A DNA stretch of 64,000 nt from Pullilachnospira sp963929535 (GTDB lineage: Bacteria; Bacillota; Clostridia; Lachnospirales; Lachnospiraceae): the NCBI GenBank assembly GCA_963929535.1, contig CAWVIZ010000016.1, positions 1-64,000 of the forward strand, written 5' to 3'. The notes below the pieces were generated by a model. The model was not told where the DNA came from. It saw only the letters and a list, made by a program, of their open reading frames with translations, and did not search any database. Each line of letters starts with the position of its first letter. The stretch's first letter is position 1. A program made the position numbers and the translations under genes. Of the stretch, positions 25,559 to 31,982 are shown one piece after another.

Positions 25559-26032
25559 CTATACCTCCTTACGATCAGCGAGGCCGATATAAGGCTCCCG
25601 TTCTTCTTTTTTACGCCAGAACCGATCCTGCACATAACATGCATGGGAGCAGTACCGGCGGTTCTTATTTCCATAAGACCGGAAGGTTTTTCCACAGCAA
25701 GCACAAGTGGCTTCATAATAAGCTGTCTCTTTTCGCTTGATGGCCTCTGGATGAGCCGCCCACCATTCCCGCCTGCATTTATCGGAGCAGAACTTCCGCT
25801 TTCTCCCAGTGGAAGGCTGGATCAGTTCCTTACCGCAGCAAAGACATGCTGTCCCGCTTTCTATCTGTTCTTTCACATTCAAAACAAGGGCGGAGGCATA
25901 TCCATCCAGCCCATGACTTTTACAATAATTCCGGACAGTGTCTCTCGACAGCCCGACAGCGGAAGCAATGGATTTATATCCAGCGCCTCTAAGCCGTAAT
26001 TCCCGTATCTGCTTTGCCTGAAAATCGGTCAT
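25559..26032 (-). CDS. HTH and double zinc-finger phage protein
   Basis: 157 residues. An N-terminal resolvase-like HTH (LRLRGAGYKSIASAVGLSRD, TVRNYCKSHGLDGYA) is followed by two cysteine zinc fingers: CLCCGKELI..FCSDKCRREWW and CACCGKTFRSY..YCSHACYVQD. Such proteins are usually labelled sigma-70-like or zinc-finger regulators in phages. Probably DNA-binding. Three bases before the methyltransferase start. Confidence 0.75.
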   Translation of the reverse strand: MTDFQAKQIRELRLRGAGYKSIASAVGLSRDTVRNYCKSHGLDGYASALVLNVKEQIESGTACLCCGKELIQPSTGRKRKFCSDKCRREWWAAHPEAIKRKETAYYEATCACCGKTFRSYGNKNRRYCSHACYVQDRFWRKKEEREPYIGLADRKEV

Positions 26033-26334
26033 TGCTTCACATCCTTTCGCAAAATGGTATCAAAAGAAAAAGCCGGAAAACCCACCTTTGCGGATAAGTT
26101 TCCCAGCCTGAAATCTAACTTTTTGGCAAATGATTTTTTGTTTGGCAGGCGGCTCGGATGCCGGAAATCCGCATCTTTACACGCTACACAGTGTCTATTT
26201 CCCGCTTTTTCTTTACCCCGGCAGGTATCCCCCCTCTTTAATTTCGCAAAAATGCACGTTTGAGGGGGCGCCGGTCTTTTGGCAGCAAAGTCACAGAGAT
26301 TTTGACCGCCCTTCCGGGTAGCGGAATTCCTCAT
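26029..26334 (-). CDS. Doubtful ORF over a structured region
   Basis: A 101-codon open frame whose stop overlaps the start of the HTH/zinc-finger gene (ATGA). It overlaps the end of the HNH gene by 44 bases, has no clear ribosome site and an odd composition (KRPAPPQTCIFAKLKRGDTC). It could be chance coding across a packaging-site region. Kept with low weight. Confidence 0.25.
   Translation of the reverse strand: MRNSATRKGGQNLCDFAAKRPAPPQTCIFAKLKRGDTCRGKEKAGNRHCVACKDADFRHPSRLPNKKSFAKKLDFRLGNLSAKVGFPAFSFDTILRKDVKQ
26230..26268. other. GC-rich inverted repeat, possible cos-type site
   Basis: CCCCCTC (26230-26236) and GAGGGGG (26262-26268) flank a 25-base AT-rich core and are followed by GGCGCC. 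The location between HNH nuclease and terminase genes is where cos sites lie in HNH-type phages. No overhang can be shown from one sequence. Confidence 0.3.
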
Positions 26335-26674
26335 ATCTGTCCTCTGTCATCGTTTTGGAATCGTGGCAGGATTTACAAAGAGCCTGCCAATTGTCCCGAT
26401 CCCAGAACAATTTCCGATCCCCTCGGTGGGGGATGATATGATCCACAACCGTTGCCTTCACATAACGTCCTTTGGCAAGGCAGCGAACACAAAGGGGATG
26501 GGACTGCAGGTACACAGCCCTCGCCTTCTGCCAGCGGCTCCCGTATCCTTTCTCACTGGTGGTCTTCCTATCGTGTTGGTGCAGAGGCTTGTGTTCCTCA
26601 CAGTACATGGTGCCGTAGGGAACCAGCCTGCCACAGCCCGGATGTTTACACGGGGTGTTCGGCCTACGTGGCAT
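26291..26674 (-). CDS. HNH endonuclease
   Basis: 127 residues. N-terminal zinc ribbon (CKHPGCGRLV..YCEEH), then YGSRWQKARAVYLQSHPLCV, and the HNH core VVDHIIPHRGDRKLFWDRDN, WQALCKSCHDSKT. Beside a P27/Terminase_1 pair, such HNH proteins assist cleavage at cos sites. ATG 26674 fits AGGAGAGG eleven bases upstream. Confidence 0.9.
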   Translation of the reverse strand: MPRRPNTPCKHPGCGRLVPYGTMYCEEHKPLHQHDRKTTSEKGYGSRWQKARAVYLQSHPLCVRCLAKGRYVKATVVDHIIPHRGDRKLFWDRDNWQALCKSCHDSKTMTEDRYEEFRYPEGRSKSL

Positions 26675-26846
26675 GGTACCCACGTCCTCTCCTGTTCCGT
26701 TCCACCACCCGGTCAATGCCACGGATCGCACCGTCCTCATCCCCGGCCAGAATCTGCCCCTTGATCGTGCGGTACTGCTGCACGGTCAATTCCGGCTTCT
26801 TTTTCTTCAGATACGACAACGCTGCCCGCATCTTCTCTGTATCCAT
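26664..26846 (-). CDS. Small helical protein before HNH gene
   Basis: 60 residues: MDTEKMRAALSYLKKKKPEL, TVQQYRTIKGQILAGDEDGA. A charged helical protein often placed before phage HNH genes. Good ribosome site (AAGGGAGTG) and overlap of 11 bases with the HNH start. Its first codons are also found, truncated, at 28.7 kb in the direct repeat. Confidence 0.7.
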   Translation of the reverse strand: MDTEKMRAALSYLKKKKPELTVQQYRTIKGQILAGDEDGAIRGIDRVVERNRRGRGYHAT

Positions 26847-27005
26847 ACGCTTTCACTCCCTTCTATGTACAGACGGGTGAAAGGATAAAGCCCCGCCCGG
26901 CCACGAAAAAAAGGCCTGAAGTTTTCACTCCAAGCCCCGTTCTATTTCGGCAATTATAATGATAGCACAGTCCATTTTGAAAAACAGTACACCTTTAGTA
27001 CACCT
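26831..27005. repeat. Direct repeat copy A flanking Mrr cargo
   Basis: About 170 bp, roughly 90% identical to 28729-28902 in the same orientation. It spans the start of the 60-residue gene, its leader, a terminator hairpin and a promoter. Together the copies bracket an AT-rich 1.7-kb cargo. Confidence 0.85.
26906..26958 (-). promoter_or_regulatory. Promoter with immediate terminator (attenuator A)
   Basis: On the minus strand a TATAAT box (26953-26958) is followed about 17 bases on by the stem GGCTTGGAGT-GAAA-ACTTCAGGCC (26913-26936), closed by a GNRA loop and allowing two G-T pairs, then seven T (26906-26912). A transcript would end after some 40 nt unless antiterminated. It lies directly before the packaging genes, so it is a likely control point for late expression. 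Confidence 0.65.
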
Positions 27006-27044
27006 ATTTCACTACTAGAACTGTTGGAAATAACAATGTAAAAA

Positions 27045-27209
27045 TTAATACTGCGTTACCACCCCGTCTTCATCCGGTTTCGGATTAACATCATTCTGTA
27101 ACACTTCAAATTCCCGCTTAGCCCATGTCGGCGCATCGTCCATAATTCGCCACTGTTCTGTTTTCTCGTTGATATACCAATATTTCATTCCTTTCGGCAC
27201 TTTTTTCAT
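27045..27209 (-). CDS. Small cargo protein, unknown
   Basis: 54 residues from ATG 27209: MKKVPKGMKYWYINEKTEQW, TWAKREFEVLQND. No domain recognised. It is the last gene of the Mrr cargo, about 65 bases beyond the nuclease stop. A longer version from ATG 27260 is possible. Confidence 0.4.
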   Translation of the reverse strand: MKKVPKGMKYWYINEKTEQWRIMDDAPTWAKREFEVLQNDVNPKPDEDGVVTQY

Positions 27210-27274
27210 AATGCTCACATCCATAATTAAGAAACTTTGTAAGAAAAAATTAACGTTCATATTAAAAGGAAGTA

Positions 27275-28204
27275 TTAGTCCTTCTGGTAATAATAATCAT
27301 CCAACACATAGGTTTGCACCGGCGTAATGTGCAGCTGATACTTCTCTATTAATTCCACAAGCCTTTGACCATCAATTAAGGTTACTGTATTTCCACCCTG
27401 TACAGCTTTCGACTGTGCCTGTTTTGTAAAATAACTGGTCGTAATGAAAATACCATAATCCGCATTGAAACTCATCATGACACCTTTGAATTTATCTATT
27501 TCAGGTTCGGATACTGGATTATCTATATAACGTTTACACTGCACGACAACCTTTGCTGTCCTAAACTCATCGGATTCAAAATATCCGTACCCATCAATAC
27601 CATGATCCCCCGACATTTTTACACCTTTTTCCCGATCAAATTTTATACCCATGTGTGAAAACAGGAGTCTGGAAAAACTCTCAAACTTCTTCGGAGAAAA
27701 AAGTTTTATCTGATTCAACACCTCAATTTTCCAGTCTTCGCTCGTATCGTTATCTTCGTCCGTCTCTTCAAGTTGGCTATCGTCAGTTTCTGCCGTTTCA
27801 GCCTTATTTTTTTCCTTTTTTCGTAAATACCGTTCCTTATGCTTTTTATCCCAATACTCTCTTTGGATTTGCAGATCATTCTCAGTAGGATATAAACTTG
27901 TTTCAACAGAACGCCCTTTTTCTGTCAAAACTATATCTCCACCGCGACCATATGCTTGAATATACCCACAATTAAGCAAATTCACAAGTGAGAAATTAAA
28001 ATCCATATTAAAAGGAATATATTTCGTACCCTTTTTAGACGTTATTGGTTCAAACACATCCTCGTAAGATATATCAATCTCATCGTCATCGACAATTCCT
28101 TCCTTAATCAATTGCCGTGATGCACTCCCACCAAGCGTCTGTAACACCTTTAATATATATTTTCCTACATTATCGGCATTTCGCTTATATTCCTGTTTCT
28201 TCAT
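27275..28204 (-). CDS. Mrr-type restriction endonuclease
   Basis: 309 residues. An N-terminal Mrr_N-like winged region (VGKYILKVLQTLGGSASRQL, PFNMDFNFSLVNLLNCGYIQ), a charged linker (DNDTSEDWKIE), and a C-terminal Mrr catalytic domain: FSRLLFSHMGIKFDREKGVK, then GDHGIDGYGYF with the catalytic acid, VVQCKRYIDNPVSEPEID with the QxK motif, and YGIFITTSYFTKQAQ. Type IV enzymes of this family cut modified DNA. AT-rich cargo between ~170-bp repeats, so probably a superinfection defence carried by the prophage. Confidence 0.88.
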   Translation of the reverse strand: MKKQEYKRNADNVGKYILKVLQTLGGSASRQLIKEGIVDDDEIDISYEDVFEPITSKKGTKYIPFNMDFNFSLVNLLNCGYIQAYGRGGDIVLTEKGRSVETSLYPTENDLQIQREYWDKKHKERYLRKKEKNKAETAETDDSQLEETDEDNDTSEDWKIEVLNQIKLFSPKKFESFSRLLFSHMGIKFDREKGVKMSGDHGIDGYGYFESDEFRTAKVVVQCKRYIDNPVSEPEIDKFKGVMMSFNADYGIFITTSYFTKQAQSKAVQGGNTVTLIDGQRLVELIEKYQLHITPVQTYVLDDYYYQKD

Positions 28205-28248
28205 AATATTGAATTCTCCTTAAAACTAAAAATTATAATTTCAATTGA

Positions 28249-28530
28249 TTACCATTTGTCTACAAAGTCGCTACAAAAATCTTCATCTGTCATACCCGAA
28301 TCAATATATTCTTTTAAATCTTTCTTCATTCCCTCATATTTTTCTATGGCATCTTTCATATCGTTTGCAAATACCGTATGAAACATCATGCCATAAATTC
28401 CACATATAATTTCATAAGGTGCAATCTCTCCCGGATGGTAAATGGTGATTCTCGACTGCTTTTTATACACTTCATCCTTTATAATAGAAGAGTTCTCTGT
28501 TTCACAGATATAATTTTCCCACATAAACAT
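28249..28530 (-). CDS. Uncharacterised cargo protein
   Basis: 93 residues: MFMWENYICETENSSIIKDE, YHPGEIAPYEIICGIYGMMF, ending GMTDEDFCSDFVDKW. Acidic, single domain, no recognised family. It precedes the Mrr gene by 44 bases and may be its partner or an inhibitor. Confidence 0.5.
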   Translation of the reverse strand: MFMWENYICETENSSIIKDEVYKKQSRITIYHPGEIAPYEIICGIYGMMFHTVFANDMKDAIEKYEGMKKDLKEYIDSGMTDEDFCSDFVDKW

Positions 28531-28559
28531 CTATCCTTTTCTAATTGAATAATCCTTGA

Positions 28560-28632
28560 TGTGAGAGCCAGGAGTCGAGCCTAGCACCCCTTGCTCTAAA
28601 CTAGCACTGCGCTCCGGGTGTGCCAATCTCAC
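28560..28632 (-). tRNA. tRNA-like 73-nt element, probably a pseudo-tRNA
   Basis: The 73-nt layout fits tRNA numbering: acceptor GTGAGA/TCTCAC (6 of 7 pairs), T8, A14, G18-G19 and A21 in the D-loop, an anticodon stem of four pairs, and a full five-pair T stem CTAGG/CCTGG with loop CTCGACT. Faults: one D-stem and one anticodon-stem mismatch, G instead of T at position 33, and ATC in place of ACC after the acceptor. If read strictly the anticodon is TTT (Lys). Likely a decayed phage tRNA or a tRNA mimic. Confidence 0.45.
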
Positions 28633-28664
28633 CCTAAATATATCATACATACTATAAAAAATCA

Positions 28665-28745
28665 TTACAAATAATAACCTACAGCTCTATACGTCAGGCC
28701 GCCAATTTGTTCTATCGCTGCTACCCACAGCTTCTCTGTATCCAT
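28665..28745 (-). pseudogene. Truncated duplicate of the 60-residue gene
   Basis: Begins MDTEK like the gene at 26846, because the start lies in the direct repeat, then diverges to WVAAIEQIGG and stops after 26 residues. It marks the junction where repeat copy B ends and cargo sequence begins. Confidence 0.6.
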
Positions 28746-28902
28746 ACGTTTCCACTCACTTCTATATACAGACGGGTGAACGATATAGCCCCGCACGGCC
28801 ACGAAAAAAGGGCCTGAAGTTTTCACTCCAAGCCCCATCGTATTTAGGCAATTATAATGATAGCACAGCCTATTTAAAAAACAGTATACGTTTAGTACAC
28901 CG
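28729..28902. repeat. Direct repeat copy B flanking Mrr cargo
   Basis: Second copy of the ~170-bp repeat at 26831-27005, same orientation, with small changes scattered through it. Promoter and terminator parts are kept. Confidence 0.85.
28804..28856 (-). promoter_or_regulatory. Promoter with immediate terminator (attenuator B)
   Basis: Identical stem to attenuator A (28811-28834, GAAA loop) with C then six T after it (28804-28810), and TATAAT at 28851-28856. It precedes the cargo genes, so cargo and packaging genes each have the same start and stop signal. Confidence 0.65.
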
Positions 28903-28926
28903 CTTTATTATTGAAAATACAAATAA

Positions 28927-29196
28927 TTAATCTCTATCCCATCTATTTGCATCCGTCCAATGATAGTTTGGATCTCTATTACGTTTTGGATTATTTTCCC
29001 ATTCTTTTGCGGAACGCTTGCTGATTTCCTCGTTTAATCTTTTCATTTTAGGTGTCTTTTCTCCAGTTCCATTACAATAGCCCTCTCTTATCCATTTCTG
29101 TCGTTCTGCTTCATAAGCGTCAGATAATTCTTCTTTAGAAGCATTTTCTACCCACTTTTCAAAACTACTTTTAAATAGATCACTCCAAAATCCCAT
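28927..29196 (-). CDS. Small charged phage protein, unknown
   Basis: 89 residues from ATG 29196 (TGGAGGTACAAATGT upstream): MGFWSDLFKSSFEKWVENAS, then DAYEAERQKWIREGY and KRNRDPNYHWTDANRWDRD. Helical and highly charged; a recurring Firmicute prophage hypothetical. Lies just upstream of repeat copy B. Confidence 0.6.
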   Translation of the reverse strand: MGFWSDLFKSSFEKWVENASKEELSDAYEAERQKWIREGYCNGTGEKTPKMKRLNEEISKRSAKEWENNPKRNRDPNYHWTDANRWDRD

Positions 29197-29268
29197 ACAT
29201 TTGTACCTCCATTTAAAGCAAGACAATTTACTATCATTATAAGGTGTTCATATACAAAAGTAAATCTG

Positions 29269-29637
29269 TCAATTATATTGTTCTACAGCACCAATCTGTA
29301 TCTGCAGTGCATTCGTAACTGCGGCCATAATTTCCATATCTGTAACACTGCCTTTTCTCTCCATGAGGCAGGACTTATCAATAGTACTGACTTGCTCGGC
29401 CAGTGCCATACTGTTTCTAACAAGCCCGGTACCGGACGTTTTCGGAATCAACACATGGGTAGGGAAATGGGGCCTTTTATATGTTCGTGCTGTCAGCGGA
29501 ATTACCGTAATCACCGGTGAATTCTTATTGGCCCGGTTATTGCTGACCACCAGCGCCGGACGAATACCGCACTGCAGATTGCTCTCTGTATCCCTGCCGA
29601 AGTCTACGAAATAAATATCGCCTCGCCTGCATTCCAT
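29269..29637 (-). CDS. MazF/PemK-family toxin
   Basis: 122 residues, an mRNA-cleaving ribonuclease fold: RRGDIYFVDFGRDTESNLQC, GIRPALVVSNNRANKNSPVI, TVIPLTARTYKRPHFPTHVL, MALAEQVSTIDKSCL. The full MazF core is present. No antitoxin-like gene lies next to it; upstream is a sigma-like regulator. ATG 29637 has GAGGAGG eight bases ahead. In phages such lone MazF proteins may act late on transcripts or be held off by an unlinked antitoxin. Confidence 0.88.
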   Translation of the reverse strand: MECRRGDIYFVDFGRDTESNLQCGIRPALVVSNNRANKNSPVITVIPLTARTYKRPHFPTHVLIPKTSGTGLVRNSMALAEQVSTIDKSCLMERKGSVTDMEIMAAVTNALQIQIGAVEQYN

Positions 29638-29650
29638 CACATCCACCTCC

Positions 29651-30142
29651 TCAACTCAGCATATAGGATACCATCTCGGCATCCCGCTTTTCATATAGTT
29701 CCTCCAGTTCCCGGATCGCCTTCCTGCGGTTCTTGGCCACCATCGTCCGGGAGATATGGTAATGCTCACACAGATAATCCCAAGTACAACCATTGATCAC
29801 CATATCTGTCATGAATTCCGGCAGATAACCACTGAGGGTTGAGACTGCCGCCTCAAAAAAGCGGATCTCCTCATCCAACATCAGATACTGCTTTTCCAGA
29901 TGTTCATACCACTCCTGATTGATCCGCTCCATTTTTTCACGGTAGTTCAGAGCAATGGAAGCAGGCTTGTTGGAAATATTACTGGTCTGCACCCGCTCTC
30001 CCTCCGGGGAATGAAAGTTCATGGAGTCGATCATCTCTTTCTCAGAAATTCCCTTAAAATTTCGAATCTGATGCTCCAGACAGTTCCGCTCCTTTTTCAT
30101 CCGGTGATATTCTTTTATGATTTTCTCGATCCTTTCACTCAT
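29651..30142 (-). CDS. Sigma-70-like / ArpU-type late regulator
   Basis: 163 residues. An N-terminal coiled coil (RIEKIIKEYHRMKKERNCLE, HLEKQYLMLDEEIRFFEAAV) and a C-terminal region-4-like HTH (VINGCTWDYLCEHYHISRTM, VAKNRRKAIRELEELYEKR). This is the DUF1492/ArpU layout of phage late gene activators. It sits between early replication genes and the late region and could act on the attenuated promoters at 26.9 and 28.8 kb; that link is inference. Confidence 0.75.
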   Translation of the reverse strand: MSERIEKIIKEYHRMKKERNCLEHQIRNFKGISEKEMIDSMNFHSPEGERVQTSNISNKPASIALNYREKMERINQEWYEHLEKQYLMLDEEIRFFEAAVSTLSGYLPEFMTDMVINGCTWDYLCEHYHISRTMVAKNRRKAIRELEELYEKRDAEMVSYMLS

Positions 30143-30145
30143 CGC

Positions 30146-31489
30146 TTACCCTCCAATTCTTGCACGGACAGCCTCAATCAGACTGGACTGCCGCATATCT
30201 TTCTTTTCCAAAGCCTTCATCACATCCTCGTCATGGGTATCCTTGGTGATGATGTGGTGGATCACCACGGTGTGTTTCTGTCCCTGTCTCCAAAGCCTAG
30301 CGTTCAGCTGCTGGTATAGCTCCAGCGACCACGTCAGTCCAAACCAGACGATGGTACAGCCGCCCTCCTGTAAGTTCAAGCCGTGTCCGGCAGAGGCGGG
30401 ATGGATCAGTGCCAGCGGGATCTTCTCATTGTTCCAATCTGTGATATCCTCCGAGGTATCAATGCACCGGGCCAGCGGGAACCTCTCCTGAATCCTGGAA
30501 AGATCATGCCTGTACCAGAAGGCCACCAGCAACGGTTTCCCATTGGCTGCTTCCACCAGATCCTCCAGCGCATCCAGCTTTCGGTCATGAATCGGGAGAA
30601 CTTTCCCGTCACTGTTATACACGGCACCATTGGCCATCTGCAGAAGTTTATTGGACAGAGCGCCAGCGCTGACTGCATCCAGTTCTTCCTCTCCGATCTT
30701 CACGACCATATCCCGGCAGAAATCCTCATAGATTTTTCTCTCTTTCCGGCTCATCTCCACTTCCACACGGTTATAGATGCATTCCGGCATATCCAGATAA
30801 TCCACAGCCTTCATGGAAATACAGATATCCGAGATCAGGGAGTAGATCGCCTGCTCTGCTCCTTCACGGAGTTTGTAACTATAGATAATCTCCCGGTTCC
30901 GTTTATCCGGTGTAAAGAACCGCTCCCGGTACCCGGTGATAAACCGTCCCAACCGCTGTCCCATATCCAGAAGATACATCTGTGGCCAGAGATCCAGAAG
31001 GGAGTTGGGGGCCGGTGTCCCGGTCAGCCCGATCACCCGGTTCACCAGAGGGCGCACCTTTTTCATAGCTTTGAACCGCTGTGCCTGATTCGATTTAAAA
31101 CTGGAAAGTTCATCGATCACCACGGTGTCAAAGTCCCACCGATGGTTCTGAACCAGCCAACTGACATTTTCCCGGTTGATGATATATATAAACGCCGGAC
31201 GGGCAAGTGCCTCCTCCCGTTGCTTCTGACTCCCAACCACCAGTGAAGCGGTCAGCCCTGTCAGGTGTTCCCATTTCTGTAATTCCTTCGGCCATGTATC
31301 CGTGGCCACTCGCTTGGGAGCAATCACTAAAATCCTCCCGATATCGAAACGGTCAAGTGCCAGTTCCCATAAGGCTGTGAGCGTAATCACCGTTTTCCCA
31401 AGTCCCATGTCAAGCATTAAGCAGCAGACCGGGTGCTCCAAAATAAAATCCGCCGCATACTGCTGATAATTATGTGGTCTGTATCTCAT
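30146..31489 (-). CDS. SNF2-family helicase
   Basis: 447 residues. Walker A DMGLGKTVIT near residue 30, motif II VIDELSSFK (DELS variant), motif III GLTGTPAPNS, motif V HPASAGHGLNLQEGG, and motif VI QLNARLWRQGQKHTVVIHHI. Typical of the phage SNF2 group next to VRR-NUC genes in the replication region. ATG 31489 has GGAGG eight bases before. Overlaps the VRR-NUC end by 20 bases. Confidence 0.93.
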   Translation of the reverse strand: MRYRPHNYQQYAADFILEHPVCCLMLDMGLGKTVITLTALWELALDRFDIGRILVIAPKRVATDTWPKELQKWEHLTGLTASLVVGSQKQREEALARPAFIYIINRENVSWLVQNHRWDFDTVVIDELSSFKSNQAQRFKAMKKVRPLVNRVIGLTGTPAPNSLLDLWPQMYLLDMGQRLGRFITGYRERFFTPDKRNREIIYSYKLREGAEQAIYSLISDICISMKAVDYLDMPECIYNRVEVEMSRKERKIYEDFCRDMVVKIGEEELDAVSAGALSNKLLQMANGAVYNSDGKVLPIHDRKLDALEDLVEAANGKPLLVAFWYRHDLSRIQERFPLARCIDTSEDITDWNNEKIPLALIHPASAGHGLNLQEGGCTIVWFGLTWSLELYQQLNARLWRQGQKHTVVIHHIITKDTHDEDVMKALEKKDMRQSSLIEAVRARIGG

Positions 31490-31751
31490 CCAAAATCCCT
31501 CCAATCCTTTCTTTGCAATCTACGGTATAAACACGAAATCCCAGTGCGGCCAGCTGCCTTGCCCGATACTGCTGCAGAGGCCGCATGGTTTCTCCCGGAG
31601 CCTTCAATTCCACAAAGGCCATCCTTCCACCGGGGAAGAGAACCAATCGATCAGGCACCCCATTGAATCCGGGGGAGACGAATTTGACTGCCAGCCCACC
31701 ACGCTTTTTAACCTCCGCAGCGAACTTCTTTTCTACGACACTTTCCCTCAC
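31470..31751 (-). CDS. VRR-NUC domain nuclease
   Basis: About 93 residues from GTG 31751 (GGAGGAAATTTTC ahead): ESVVEKKFAAEVKKRGGLAV, KFVSPGFNGVPDRLVLFPGG, RMAFVELKAPGETMRPLQQY. The PD..ELK triad of the PD-(D/E)xK fold is intact. Stand-alone phage VRR-NUC proteins are thought to resolve branched DNA with the adjacent helicase. Region 31752-31982 before it holds paired palindromes. Confidence 0.9.
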   Translation of the reverse strand: MRESVVEKKFAAEVKKRGGLAVKFVSPGFNGVPDRLVLFPGGRMAFVELKAPGETMRPLQQYRARQLAALGFRVYTVDCKERIGGILDEIQTT

Positions 31752-31800
31752 GAAAATTTCCTCCTGTTCCTTTGTGCTGTTCCCAGCACCAAAAATCCTA

Positions 31801-31825
31801 TACGCGCGTACACGTATATACGTGT
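31801..31825. repeat. Adjacent palindromes in replication region
   Basis: TACGCGCGTA (31801-31810, perfect) abuts ACACGTATATACGTGT (31810-31825, perfect 16 bp). The flank is very AT-rich (ctatatatttttatatc). Between primase and VRR-NUC genes; could be a binding site, an origin element or a cruciform. Confidence 0.55.
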
Positions 31826-31982
31826 GCCTATTTCTATATATTTTTATATCTTTTATCCTCAATATGGTTTTTCTTAGGAACATAGGAACAGGCTATCGCT
31901 AATCGCTTAATTTTAAAGGCTTTGCGCCTGTTCCCGATCTCTGTTCCAAAAGCCTGTAAGGATACAACGGAACGTTCCCAAG

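Noticed and set aside
26029..26334. A firm coding call for the 101-codon frame after the HNH gene
   Set aside because: No ribosome site, large overlap with HNH and a GC-rich inverted repeat inside; kept only as a low-confidence entry.
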